This document shows, piece by piece, positions 9,068 through 18,065 of a DNA stretch of 49,769 bases. The stretch spans positions 1 to 49,769 of the forward strand of contig CANHAE010000003.1 of the NCBI GenBank assembly GCA_947458915.1, read 5' to 3'. A program made the translations under genes and the position numbers. Source of the stretch: Bacteroidota bacterium. GTDB lineage: Bacteria; Bacteroidota; Bacteroidia; Chitinophagales; Chitinophagaceae. Numbering within the stretch: the first letter of the stretch is position 1; each line of letters starts with the position of its first letter. The notes beneath the pieces are model-generated. The model saw nothing but the letters and a program-made list of their open reading frames with translations, was not told where the DNA came from and made no database searches.

Positions 9068-10132
9068 TTATACGCGGTAACATATAGCATTTATATTCAT
9101 ACCGGCTCCTACTGATGCAAAAACAATTACATCTCCTTTTTGTAATTCATGGTCCTTGTATTTTCCTTTCTTAACCATGTCATATAAAGTGGGGATGGTT
9201 GCAACAGAACTATTCCCTAATTCATGTATACTCATTGGCATAATATTACTAGGGACTTCCCTAATGCCGTATAGTTTAAATAGTGCTTTGATAAAACCTG
9301 CGTCCATTTTTTCATTTGCCTGGTGTAAGAAAAATTGTTTTACATCAAGTATAGCTACACCAGCTTTTTCGATACATTCTTTCATTGCCAAGGGGACATT
9401 TTTTATGGCATACTCGTAAACCTTTCTACCCTTCATTTTAATATACTTTGTGTTTTCGGCTGCTGCGGGGTCGTTTGATTTTCCTAAGTATAAAAAATAA
9501 GTTTCATCAACACAATGACTTTGAACACTAGCAGCTAAAATGCCTCTATTAGCATCACTTGAATTTTCTACTATACATGCGCCTGCGCCGTCACTAAAAA
9601 TCATACTATCTCTATCATGTGCATCTACCACACGACTTAATGTTTCTGCACCTATTACTAAGCACCTTTTTGCTAATCCTGATTTAATAAAAGAATCTGC
9701 TTGTATAACTCCCTGAATCCATCCTGGGCAGCCAAATAAAACATCATAAGCAACGCAGTTTGGGTTATGTATACCCAGTTTATGTTTTACTCTTGAAGCA
9801 ATGGAAGGGATGGTGTCCGTCTGTATGCTTCCAGCAACAACCTCGCCAAAATTATGGGCTACAATTATTTGGTCTATTGTTTCTGGATCAATACCTGCAT
9901 CTTCAATGGCTAATGCTGCTGCCTTGGTTGCCATATCGGAAGTGTTTAAATTAACTTCAATATATCTTCTTTCTTCAATGCCGGTAATGTCTTTAAACTT
10001 TGCAACAATTTCTTCATTAGGGGTTTTAATTACTTCTCCATATTCGTCATAAAAAATATTGTCTATAAACGACTGATTCGTTTTTACGATACTTGGGATA
10101 TAACTACCTGTTCCGCTTATTATTGTTGCCAT
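9068..10132 (-). CDS. 3-oxoacyl-ACP synthase III (KAS III) family protein
   Basis: 354 residues with the thiolase fold of FabH-type condensing enzymes. The Cys-His-Asn catalytic triad is visible: Cys135 in LFGCPGW, His270 in FFLHQANEKM and Asn307 in HELGNSSVAT; the G-A-G-A-C-I motif follows at 182-187. FabH condenses an acyl-CoA starter with malonyl-ACP. The inserted N-terminal segment (FYDEYGEVIKTPNEE) and lack of fab neighbours suggest a FabH paralogue of unknown starter specificity; branched fatty acids or a lipid for the envelope are possibilities. It is the third gene of a minus-strand run after kdsD and manC, with a 61 bp gap, so envelope lipid or glycan work is a reasonable inference only. 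Confidence 0.85.
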   Translation of the reverse strand: MATIISGTGSYIPSIVKTNQSFIDNIFYDEYGEVIKTPNEEIVAKFKDITGIEERRYIEVNLNTSDMATKAAALAIEDAGIDPETIDQIIVAHNFGEVVAGSIQTDTIPSIASRVKHKLGIHNPNCVAYDVLFGCPGWIQGVIQADSFIKSGLAKRCLVIGAETLSRVVDAHDRDSMIFSDGAGACIVENSSDANRGILAASVQSHCVDETYFLYLGKSNDPAAAENTKYIKMKGRKVYEYAIKNVPLAMKECIEKAGVAILDVKQFFLHQANEKMDAGFIKALFKLYGIREVPSNIMPMSIHELGNSSVATIPTLYDMVKKGKYKDHELQKGDVIVFASVGAGMNINAICYRV

Positions 10133-10193
10133 GGGGAAATGTTAAAGATTGAAAGCAAATGTTGTATTCTAAGTTAAGAATTTTATACTAAAA

Positions 10194-11279
10194 TTATATG
10201 TATTTATCCCCTTTATTCCTTTTCACTTCTGCCACATATTCCTTAATAGACTGCTCTTTTCCTTTACTACAAATTAATAAAACATCCTTGGTGTCTACTA
10301 CAATGAAATCATCAAGTCCTTGTACAACTACTAGTTTTTCCTTAGGCGCATTAATCATACATTTTGTAGCATCAATTATAATTACGTTGTCAGATGCGAC
10401 TGCGTTACTGAAATAATCTTTTTCCATATTATCATAAGCACTATTCCAAGTGCCTAAATCACTCCATCCAAAGGAAGCCGGCAATACGTATACGTTGTCT
10501 GCTTTTTCCATGATCGCAATATCTATAGAAATATTAGTGCATTGTGGGTAAATGCGCTGGATGGCTTGTTGCTCGTTGTCGGTATTAAAATGTTCTTTTT
10601 CGCTGTCAAATAGTTCAAACATTTCAGGCTGATGTTTTTCAAAAGCAGCTAAAATAGTCTTTGCCTTCCAAGCAAAAATACCAGCGTTCCATAAAAAATC
10701 GCCACTCGCTAAAAAGGATTGTGCAATTTCTAAACTAGGCTTTTCGGTAAATGTTTTTACTTTGTATACGCCTTTACTTACTTCTAAGTCTTCGTATTGA
10801 ATATAACCATAACCAGTATTTGGGTGCGATGGTTTGATACCTAATGTAACTAGTGCTTTAATGTTTTCAACAAAATCGAGGGCACTATATACAATATCCT
10901 GGAACGCGTCTTCTTCTAAAATCAAATGATCGCTTGGCGCTACAATAAAAGTAGCTTCTGGATCAATTAATGCTAATTTAAAAGATATATATGCAATGCA
11001 TGCAGCAGTATTTTTTCTGCTTGGTTCTGCAAGAATGTTTGCGATGGGTAATTCAGGCAATTGTTTTTTTACAATATCAATATATTCTTCAGACGTAACA
11101 ATGAAAATGTTTTCTATTGGAATAAACTTAGCATATCTTTCAAAGGTCCATTGAATCAATGTTTTTCCTGTATTAAGGACATCTAAAAATTGTTTTGGAA
11201 AAGCAGTTCTGCTCATTGGCCAAAATCTACTACCAATTCCGCCAGCCATTATAGCTACATAATGATGTTTATTTTGCAT
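10194..11279 (-). CDS. manC: mannose-1-phosphate guanylyltransferase
   Basis: 361 residues. It makes GDP-mannose from mannose-1-phosphate and GTP, a precursor for O-antigen, capsule and protein glycans. The nucleotidyltransferase signature AGGIGSRFWPMSR (12-24), followed by F-P-K-Q-F, binds the nucleotide; EPSRKNTAACIA and VAPSDHLI are family motifs, and TEKPS and LWNAGIFAWK follow. The C-terminal part is the short beta-helix domain; the cupin isomerase domain of bifunctional ManC/AlgA proteins is absent, so it is the monofunctional form. It starts 12 bp after kdsD, so the two are probably co-transcribed. Confidence 0.9.
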   Translation of the reverse strand: MQNKHHYVAIMAGGIGSRFWPMSRTAFPKQFLDVLNTGKTLIQWTFERYAKFIPIENIFIVTSEEYIDIVKKQLPELPIANILAEPSRKNTAACIAYISFKLALIDPEATFIVAPSDHLILEEDAFQDIVYSALDFVENIKALVTLGIKPSHPNTGYGYIQYEDLEVSKGVYKVKTFTEKPSLEIAQSFLASGDFLWNAGIFAWKAKTILAAFEKHQPEMFELFDSEKEHFNTDNEQQAIQRIYPQCTNISIDIAIMEKADNVYVLPASFGWSDLGTWNSAYDNMEKDYFSNAVASDNVIIIDATKCMINAPKEKLVVVQGLDDFIVVDTKDVLLICSKGKEQSIKEYVAEVKRNKGDKYI

Positions 11280-11291
11280 AGCTTAATTTAT

Positions 11292-12254
11292 TTATAAAAT
11301 CCCCTCTTTCATTAAATCGTGAATATGAATCATGCCAACGAATTGTTGCCCTTCAGCAACAATAATTTGACTAATATCTTTTTGCTCCATTAGTGATAAA
11401 GCTTCTACTGCTAATGCCACGGGAGAAATGGTAATAGGGTTGCTATGATAAATATCGGAAGCTGTTAATTCTTTTATGGAGGAGTGCGCTTCTAGCATTC
11501 TTCTTATATCTCCATCGGTTATAATACCCAATACATTGTTTTTATCGTCAACGACAGCTGTTGCACCTAATCTATTTTTTGAAATAGTAATTATTACTTC
11601 TTTTAGTGAAGTTGATTTTTGAACTGCGGGTTTGTGATTTACTGTTGCTATTTGACCAGCGGTCAATGTTAGTCTTTTCCCCAAATTGCCCCCTGGGTGA
11701 AATTTAGCAAAGTCAATAGCCTTGAATTCTTTTAATTCCATTAAGGACATAGCAATTAAATCACCCATTACCATTTGAGCTGTTGTAGATGAAGTAGGCG
11801 CCAAGTTATTTGCGCATGCTTCTTTTTCAACAGTTGTGTTTATTATCCAGTTAGCTTCTTTTGCCAAATAACTTTCAGTGCTACCAACCATTCCAATAAT
11901 TGGGTTACCAAAACTTTTAACTAGTTGCACTAAATTTTTAATCTCAGGACTTTCCCCACTCTTACTAATGATCATAACAATGTCAGTAGGCATAATCATT
12001 CCAGAATCGCCATGAATTGCTTCTGCTGCATGTAAATAAATAGAAGGGGTGCCTGTAGAATTGCAAGTTGCCACAATTTTTTGCGCAATAATGGAACTTT
12101 TGCCAATACCACTAATTACAAATCTTCCTTGAGCAGTATGCACCGCTTCAACTGCTTTTACAAAAGAGTCATTTATGAAATTTTCCAATCCATTGATTGC
12201 AGTTGCTTCAACAGCCAAGGTTTTTTTTGCAACAGAAATTATTTTGTTCGTCAT
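11292..12254 (-). CDS. kdsD: KpsF/GutQ-type D-arabinose-5-phosphate isomerase
   Basis: 320 residues: a sugar-isomerase (SIS) domain (about 1-180) followed by two CBS domains (about 200-320), the standard KdsD/KpsF architecture. It interconverts ribulose-5-phosphate and arabinose-5-phosphate, the first step toward Kdo in LPS. Visible motifs are SGIGKSS, HAAEAIHGDSGMI, ISKSGESPEI, LAPTSSTT and FHPGGNLGKRL. It is divergent from recQ and heads the kdsD-manC-KAS III run. Good evidence for the family; isomerase activity is inferred from it. Confidence 0.9.
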   Translation of the reverse strand: MTNKIISVAKKTLAVEATAINGLENFINDSFVKAVEAVHTAQGRFVISGIGKSSIIAQKIVATCNSTGTPSIYLHAAEAIHGDSGMIMPTDIVMIISKSGESPEIKNLVQLVKSFGNPIIGMVGSTESYLAKEANWIINTTVEKEACANNLAPTSSTTAQMVMGDLIAMSLMELKEFKAIDFAKFHPGGNLGKRLTLTAGQIATVNHKPAVQKSTSLKEVIITISKNRLGATAVVDDKNNVLGIITDGDIRRMLEAHSSIKELTASDIYHSNPITISPVALAVEALSLMEQKDISQIIVAEGQQFVGMIHIHDLMKEGIL

Positions 12255-12273
12255 AAGCTATGTAAAGGAGTGG

Positions 12274-12281
12274 CAAAGTTA
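12274..12281 (-). promoter_or_regulatory. -7 element for kdsD
   Basis: On the minus strand it reads TAACTTTG, a full TAnnTTTG match, 19 bases before the kdsD ATG at 12254. No clear -33 element is seen. Confidence 0.4.
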
Positions 12282-12433
12282 ATGTTTCAGTATGTTCTAC
12301 CCCCCTTTTCTCTCAAAACCTTAAAAAAAAGGTAATTCTATAAAAAGGCGGTTTAATACACCATTGTTTAACTATTTTCGTTAACTTATAGGTGCAGTTT
12401 GTGCCGAAACAGTTGATTTTAAGACAATTATAG

Positions 12434-14692
12434 ATGCCTACTAGTAAAAAAGCGGTTAAAAAAGCCGATAAACCAATAAAAGAACAAAATCCTATCGACC
12501 AAGCTGCGCTTATGCAGGCTTTAGAACAATATTTTGGATTCACCGCCTTTAAGGGTACCCAAGAAAAAGCTATTCATTCCCTGATGGGTGGCAGAGATAC
12601 CTTTGTAATTATGCCTACTGGAGGAGGGAAAAGTCTTTGTTACCAATTACCGGCTTTAATGTTGCCTGGATGTGCTATTGTAGTGTCACCCTTGATTGCA
12701 TTAATGAAAAATCAGGTAGACCTTGTGAGAGGGTATAGTGAAAATGATGAAGTCGCTCATTTTTTAAATTCATCCTTAAACAAAGGGCAGATAAAAGAAG
12801 TTAAAGCTGATTTACTAAGTGGCAAGACTAAGTTGTTATATGTAGCACCTGAAACACTTACTAAGCAAGAAAATATTGATTTTTTCCGAGATTTAACTAT
12901 TTCCTTCTTCGCTGTTGACGAAGCGCATTGTATTTCAGAATGGGGGCACGATTTTAGGCCAGAATACCGTAGGCTAAAAGAAATGATGGAAGAAATAAAC
13001 CCAACCATCCCAATAATAGCATTAACCGCAACTGCAACCCCTAAAGTGCAGAGCGATATTGTCAAAAATCTTTCTTTACGCGAACCCGAAGTACTCATAT
13101 CGTCTTTCAACAGAGCCAACCTTTATTATGAAGTGCAGCCTAAAGTAAAAAAAGAACAGACGGTGAAAAGTATTGTAAAATATATAACTAGTCATAAGGG
13201 CAAGAGCGGTATCATTTACACACTGAACCGAAAAACAACCGAAGAATTAGCAGCATTATTAATCGCGAATAATATTAAAGCAGTTGCTTATCACGCAGGT
13301 TTAGACCAAAAATTAAGAGCCGATAGACAGGATCAATTCTTGAATGAAGACGTGCAAGTAATTGTAGCCACTATTGCCTTTGGCATGGGAATTGACAAGC
13401 CAGATATTAGATTTGTGATTCATTTTAATATTCCTAAATCCATTGAAAACTATTACCAAGAAACTGGCAGAGCAGGTCGAGACGGTTTAGAAGGAAATTG
13501 TATTTTATATTATTCCCATAAAGACGTTGCGAAACTGGAACATTTTTTAAGGGACAAGCCACTAAGCGAACGAGAAGTGGGCGCGCAACTCATTGACGAA
13601 ACAGTAGCTTTTGCAGAAAGCGGTGTTTGTAGAAGACATAGTTTGTTACATTATTTTGGGGAAGCAACCACTGTAAAAAATTGTGGTAAATGTGATAACT
13701 GTTTAAATCCAAAAGAACAAATAGAAGCAAAGCCAGAGCTTGTCAAATTGTTGCAAACAATACAAGTATTGAACGAGCGTTTTGTAGCCGATTATGTTGT
13801 ACTCATTATTAGAGGAGAGTATACCCCACAAATTGGATTATATAGGCATGAAAAATTACCTGTGTTTGGTATTGGTCAAGACCACGATACTTTGTTTTGG
13901 GATAGTTTAGTACGCCAAGCCATGCTAGAGACCATGATAGAAAAAGATATTGAAGAATATGGTTTACTAAAGCTAACTGATAAAGGCAAAAAGTTTTTAA
14001 AGAAACCAGCTAGCTTTAAAATTGTGTTGAATCATGTTTTTGACGACACGAATGCGGATGACGACGAATCAGATGGGCCTTCAAATACAGAAGCAACAAC
14101 CGATGTGCCTTTATTTGAAATGCTAAAAGAAATGCGTCAGAAAGAGGCTAAGAAAATCGCATTACCTCCTTTTGTCATTTTCCTTGAAACATCACTGCAA
14201 GATATGGCTACCTTATATCCCACTACTTTGGAAGAATTAGAAAGATGCCAAGGGGTAAGTAAAGGCAAGGCTATTAAATATGGAAAACCATTTGTGCAAC
14301 TGATTGAAAAGTATGTCACAGAAAATAATATAGAAAAACCCGATGACTTTGTAATGAAGTCAGTAGCAAATAAGTCGAACAATAAAATTTACATTATACA
14401 AAATGTAGATAAAAAAATACCACTTGAAACAATTGCTAAAAACAAAGACTTAAGACTTGATAGCTTATTGGAAGAAATGGAAACTATTGCGGCAAGTGGT
14501 ACCAAGTTGAACTTAGACTATGCAATAGATGAGTGGCTAGACGAATACGACCAAGCAGACATATTAGCCTATTTTAAAAATTGCGAGACATCTTCTTTAC
14601 AAATAGCACAAGAGGAATTGAGCGAGAACGATTATACTTGGGAGCAATTAAAAATTATGCGCATTAAATTTTTGAGTGTAGTAGGAAACTAG
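12434..14692 (+). CDS. recQ: ATP-dependent DNA helicase RecQ
   Basis: 752 residues. RecQ unwinds DNA 3'-5' in recombination and repair. Helicase motif I is MPTGGGKSLCYQ (about 56-67), motif II AVDEAHCISEWGHDFR (DEAH plus the RecQ aromatic loop), motif VI QETGRAGRDG. The RecQ zinc site follows (C-R-R ... CGKCDNC) with the RQC winged helix, then an HRDC domain at about 560-630. About 110 further residues after the HRDC form a helical region ending in an HTH-like segment, common in Bacteroidota RecQ. The start is the only ATG before the conserved region and is preceded by a 179 bp divergent gap with kdsD. Confidence 0.95.
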   Translation: MPTSKKAVKKADKPIKEQNPIDQAALMQALEQYFGFTAFKGTQEKAIHSLMGGRDTFVIMPTGGGKSLCYQLPALMLPGCAIVVSPLIALMKNQVDLVRGYSENDEVAHFLNSSLNKGQIKEVKADLLSGKTKLLYVAPETLTKQENIDFFRDLTISFFAVDEAHCISEWGHDFRPEYRRLKEMMEEINPTIPIIALTATATPKVQSDIVKNLSLREPEVLISSFNRANLYYEVQPKVKKEQTVKSIVKYITSHKGKSGIIYTLNRKTTEELAALLIANNIKAVAYHAGLDQKLRADRQDQFLNEDVQVIVATIAFGMGIDKPDIRFVIHFNIPKSIENYYQETGRAGRDGLEGNCILYYSHKDVAKLEHFLRDKPLSEREVGAQLIDETVAFAESGVCRRHSLLHYFGEATTVKNCGKCDNCLNPKEQIEAKPELVKLLQTIQVLNERFVADYVVLIIRGEYTPQIGLYRHEKLPVFGIGQDHDTLFWDSLVRQAMLETMIEKDIEEYGLLKLTDKGKKFLKKPASFKIVLNHVFDDTNADDDESDGPSNTEATTDVPLFEMLKEMRQKEAKKIALPPFVIFLETSLQDMATLYPTTLEELERCQGVSKGKAIKYGKPFVQLIEKYVTENNIEKPDDFVMKSVANKSNNKIYIIQNVDKKIPLETIAKNKDLRLDSLLEEMETIAASGTKLNLDYAIDEWLDEYDQADILAYFKNCETSSLQIAQEELSENDYTWEQLKIMRIKFLSVVGN

Positions 14693-15741
14693 TCGGCAGT
14701 AATTTTATTTTTACTAAAATAGGCATTGGTTCTTACTGCTGCATTTTTTCGGATGCTTAAATAGTAGAAATTATAATCGGCAACATGATAATTTTTTGTT
14801 TTGAATAAAAAGCTACCAAAAAACTGAGGCTTCTTAGTCCATAAAACTCCTTCGTGATTTATAGCTCCAGCTACATGAGTAGTAACCTTGTTAAATTTAT
14901 ATAATACGGCTCCGTCGTTCGAGAACCTCTCCATTTCTCCCTTGTTTACATCCCAGGAAATAGGGTTCGTTACAATAGATTTAAAGCTTTCTTTTTGAAC
15001 AAAAGGAGGCATATAGCCTTCTAAATAAGTTCTCCAAGCTAAAATACAACCAGTTTCTGCTGGCTGGGTGCACGCGCTCAACTTTTTGTATTCAATTGGG
15101 TTAATAGCCATTCCTACAACATAAGCGGCCACTAGTTTTTTAGCGAGTGGTTTTTCATCAAAATATTCTTTTAGCAAGCGTATTGCATGGGTTGATCCTT
15201 GGCTATGTGATGCAATAATTATGGGCCTTCCATTATTGAAATTTTTCAAATAAAACTCAAATGCATTTTTAATATCAGCGTACGCTAGTTCAAATGCCGC
15301 AATAGCATTGGTTGAATCAGCAGCAGTAATTGGATAATAGGCTTGAATATGCGCCTGACGATACCGAGGTGCATATATTTTACCCACTTCATTAAACACA
15401 CTAGCTTGATTTAATATAGAAGAATAGTCGGTATAGATATTAGTTTTAGTATCTTTTAAGGAGGCACTCCATCCATATGGCATTGAGGGGTCTAAATAGC
15501 TGGTTGGGTGCATGAAGAAAACGTCTACCAATTGTTCGGAATGGGGAGTGTTTCTTATTGGTTTTGGAATACTGTCTGAAGGGTCTTTCTTAGCGGGATG
15601 CGCTGCCCAATTGTGTAAATTGGCATAGTCTGGGACCTCGTCCATGCTTATTTTATTGTAAATAGGAGCATATTTTGCATAATTATCTTGCCCACAGCTT
15701 GTTATAAAAAATGCAAAGACAATAATAAGGACTAATCTCAT
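14689..15741 (-). CDS. DUF3089 lipoprotein, alpha/beta-hydrolase type
   Basis: 350 residues with a lipoprotein signal peptide (MRLVLIIVFAFFITSC, lipid-bearing Cys16). DUF3089 proteins have an alpha/beta-hydrolase-like fold; the nucleophile-elbow candidate is Ser180 in ASHSQGS. Other family-type segments are FFMHPTSYLDPSMPYGW (75-91), YAPRYRQAH and GCILAWRTY. The likely place is the inner face of the outer membrane or the periplasm; the substrate is unknown. Its stop codon shares the palindromic CTAG at 14689-14692 with the stop of recQ, so the two genes are convergent and overlap by four bases. Confidence 0.8.
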   Translation of the reverse strand: MRLVLIIVFAFFITSCGQDNYAKYAPIYNKISMDEVPDYANLHNWAAHPAKKDPSDSIPKPIRNTPHSEQLVDVFFMHPTSYLDPSMPYGWSASLKDTKTNIYTDYSSILNQASVFNEVGKIYAPRYRQAHIQAYYPITAADSTNAIAAFELAYADIKNAFEFYLKNFNNGRPIIIASHSQGSTHAIRLLKEYFDEKPLAKKLVAAYVVGMAINPIEYKKLSACTQPAETGCILAWRTYLEGYMPPFVQKESFKSIVTNPISWDVNKGEMERFSNDGAVLYKFNKVTTHVAGAINHEGVLWTKKPQFFGSFLFKTKNYHVADYNFYYLSIRKNAAVRTNAYFSKNKITAD

Positions 15742-15840
15742 AATTGGTAATTAATAATACCACAAAGTTATATGAATTCCCGCTACATTATTAATATTAA
15801 AGAATTGCCAACAGTAGTTTCAAAGTAAATAGGCTGTCAA

Positions 15841-15869
15841 TTGTAGTAGTAATATATTAGCTAACTTTG
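15841..15869 (+). promoter_or_regulatory. promoter of the chromate-type transporter gene
   Basis: TTG at 15841-15843, an 18 bp spacer and TAACTTTG at 15862-15869 give a complete Bacteroidota sigma-70 type promoter. The TTG start codon at 15897 lies 27 bases downstream. Confidence 0.6.
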
Positions 15870-15896
15870 GTGGTATAGCAATTTGCTAAAAAATCA

Positions 15897-17168
15897 TTGT
15901 ATTTGAAGTTACTACGCCACATATCTTTTTTAAAAGCAGTACTGCATCATAGCATTACTGCCTTCGGTGGCCCTCAAGTGCATACAAGTTTAATGCAATA
16001 TCGTTTTGTAGAAAAAAGAAGGGATATTACCGAGCAGGAATTGCTAGAATACAATGCATTTTGTCAGTTACTTCCCGGCGCTTCATCTACGCAAACAATT
16101 GTATTAGTGGCCTACAAAAGAGGAGGGGTGACTTTAGCTTTTATTACACTGTTAGTTTGGGTATTGCCTGCTACTTGTATAATGATGTTAGCGGCTATAG
16201 CATATACACACTTTGATTTAAAGAAGGGACTAGACGGCCTCGTTTATTTGCAACCCATGGCCATTGGATTTATAGCGAGTGCTACTTTGTTATTGTATAA
16301 AAAAGCAATTAATAGCATTATTACTAAAATAATTTTTATTGTTTCAAGCATAGCTGTTTTAGTTGGCTTCCAATCCCCTTGGACTATCCCAGTTGTAATT
16401 ATTTTAGCAGGAATTGCAACTAATTTTAGCAGAAAAAGAATCCCTGATGATGGCTTAGCACCAAAGAAAATAAAATGGACAGGTTTTTTTATTTTCCTTT
16501 CGTTTTTTTTAATTGCCGGTTTTTTATCTGAACAATCAACAAGGAATAACTGGAAAAACAGAAAGGTGCTAAACTTATTTGAAACGAATTACAGGTTTGG
16601 GAGTTTTGTTTTTGGGGGAGGCGATGTGCTAATACCCATGATGTATGAGCAATATGTAACTAGGCCTAATTCAGAAAGGGTGGTTCAGAATAAGCGGGAC
16701 GTTATTAAAATGTCAAGTGAAGCTTTTTTAACGGGTTCCGGAATTGTTAGAGCCGTGCCTGGCCCCATTTTCTCATTTGCAAGTTATACAGGTGCATTGG
16801 CATTAAAAGAAAAAGGAGTTCCGTGGCAAATAGTAGGTGCCGTTGTAGCAAGTGTAGGGGTGTTCTTGCCAAGTTTTTTTATTGTTTTATTTTTCTTTCC
16901 AATTTGGCAAATCTTAAAAAGGTATGCGATTATTTATAGGTCCCTAGAAGGTATTTATGCTGCAGTAGTAGGCATCATGTTTGGTGCTACTTTATACTTA
17001 ATGAAGGACATTGCAATAGTTTTAGATGGTGCTCATTGGCTACAATCTGTAATTTATGCTGCTGTTTTTTTGTTTAGTACTTATTTAATTTATAATCAAA
17101 AAATTGCCACGCAGTGGATTGTCATAGGAACAATAGCATTAGGCTTGCTAGTTAAGTTTGTTTTATAA
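15897..17168 (+). CDS. chrA: chromate transporter (CHR family), two-domain
   Basis: 423 residues with about 10-12 membrane segments. CHR proteins export chromate or related oxyanions. Both halves carry the CHR domain: the first has TAFGGPQVHTSLM, E-Y-N-A-F-C-Q-L-L-P-G-A-S-S-T-Q, and the second FGSFVFGGGDVLIPMM and F-L-T-G-S-G-I-V-R-A-V-P-G-P-I-F-S. So this is the long (fused) type, although the two halves are joined by a charged linker (STRNNWKNRKV). No ATG exists between the upstream in-frame stop (15876) and the conserved region, so a TTG start (15897 or 15903) is needed. Real substrate not shown: many ChrA homologues in Bacteroidota are not tied to chromate resistance. Confidence 0.85.
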   Translation: MYLKLLRHISFLKAVLHHSITAFGGPQVHTSLMQYRFVEKRRDITEQELLEYNAFCQLLPGASSTQTIVLVAYKRGGVTLAFITLLVWVLPATCIMMLAAIAYTHFDLKKGLDGLVYLQPMAIGFIASATLLLYKKAINSIITKIIFIVSSIAVLVGFQSPWTIPVVIILAGIATNFSRKRIPDDGLAPKKIKWTGFFIFLSFFLIAGFLSEQSTRNNWKNRKVLNLFETNYRFGSFVFGGGDVLIPMMYEQYVTRPNSERVVQNKRDVIKMSSEAFLTGSGIVRAVPGPIFSFASYTGALALKEKGVPWQIVGAVVASVGVFLPSFFIVLFFFPIWQILKRYAIIYRSLEGIYAAVVGIMFGATLYLMKDIAIVLDGAHWLQSVIYAAVFLFSTYLIYNQKIATQWIVIGTIALGLLVKFVL

Positions 17169-17251
17169 ACAGGACCCCAAAACATAATAACCTGTTAATT
17201 CCCATTATAAGACATGTTATTAATTTTTGATTTCATAATATTGCAGTGTTC

Positions 17252-17986
17252 ATGAATTACAAATACGTCCTCCCATTTATTTTAACACTGTTGTCCATTA
17301 GGAATGCAAGTGCGCAGTCGGTAGCTGTTAGTGGAATTGTTTACGACATTTCTGGCAGGCGCCCAATAGAAGCAGTTATTGTTAATAGCAATTCCAATCA
17401 TGCAATTACCGATTCCCTAGGAAGGTATATTATAATGGTTAAGTTAAAGGACTCTATTTCGTTCTCCTTGTTCGGCAAAAGCACGCAAAAATATCCAATA
17501 GACACTGTTGAAGATATCCATAATTTTAATGTTATGATTCATGTAACAGGGGTTGATTTGCCTGAAGTACGGGTGAGGAATAGTTATTATAAAATGGACT
17601 CTATCCAAAACAGAAATGACTACGCAAAGTATTTTAATTATCAAGTTCCTGGCCTAAAATTATCCAATAATCAGCAGCTATTTAATACAAGTGGCGGGCT
17701 AACAATAGGCTTTGACTTAGACGAGATCATAAATATGTTCCGAGTTAAACGCAATAGGAATTTACAATTTCTGCAAAAAAGACTCATTTCTCAAGAACAA
17801 GAAAAATATGTAAACCATAGGCTTACCAAGAAATTTGTCCAAAAGCTTACAAAACTAGACGGGGAGGCACTTATTAAGTTTATGGAGTATTGTAAACCCT
17901 CTTATGAAATCCTTGGTTTATTGAATGATTTGGAACTGGGAGAGTACGTACAGCGTAAATTTACCCTATATAGAAAAACGAACTAA
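17252..17986 (+). CDS. exported protein with CarboxypepD_reg-like domain, function unknown
   Basis: 244 residues from ATG 17252 (a GTG two codons earlier is less likely). A signal peptide (MNYKYVLPFILTLLSIRNASAQ) precedes a beta-sandwich segment (about 24-95) of the carboxypeptidase regulatory-like type that also begins TonB receptors: VSGIVYDISGRRPIEAVIV ... D-S-L-G-R-Y. It carries no receptor plug or barrel. The C-terminal 120 residues are helical and charged, with GGLTIGFDLDEIINMFR and runs such as QKRLISQEQEKYVNHRLTKK. This arrangement recurs in Bacteroidota proteins of unknown role, probably periplasmic or at the outer membrane. It stands alone, with 83 bp upstream. Confidence 0.7.
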   Translation: MNYKYVLPFILTLLSIRNASAQSVAVSGIVYDISGRRPIEAVIVNSNSNHAITDSLGRYIIMVKLKDSISFSLFGKSTQKYPIDTVEDIHNFNVMIHVTGVDLPEVRVRNSYYKMDSIQNRNDYAKYFNYQVPGLKLSNNQQLFNTSGGLTIGFDLDEIINMFRVKRNRNLQFLQKRLISQEQEKYVNHRLTKKFVQKLTKLDGEALIKFMEYCKPSYEILGLLNDLELGEYVQRKFTLYRKTN

Positions 17987-18031
17987 CTAAGGGCGTAGCC
18001 ATTCATCTATATTTTAGTACATGAATACCTA

Positions 18032-18056
18032 TTTTAGCTATCTTTATTAGCTAAAA
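18032..18056 (+). promoter_or_regulatory. inverted repeat overlapping a -7-like element before the RND operon
   Basis: TTTTAGCTA (18032-18040) and TAGCTAAAA (18048-18056) are perfect 9 bp arms around a 7 base centre. The sequence TATCTTTA at 18039-18046, one base off TAnnTTTG, lies inside it. It ends nine bases before the TTG start of the adaptor gene. An operator for a dimeric repressor, or a hairpin in the mRNA leader, are both possible. Confidence 0.4.
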
Positions 18057-18065
18057 ATAACTGTA

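Noticed and set aside
14689-14692. Overlapping stop codons of recQ and the DUF3089 gene as a frameshift or fusion
   Set aside because: CTAG is palindromic, so both strands read TAG; both proteins are full length.
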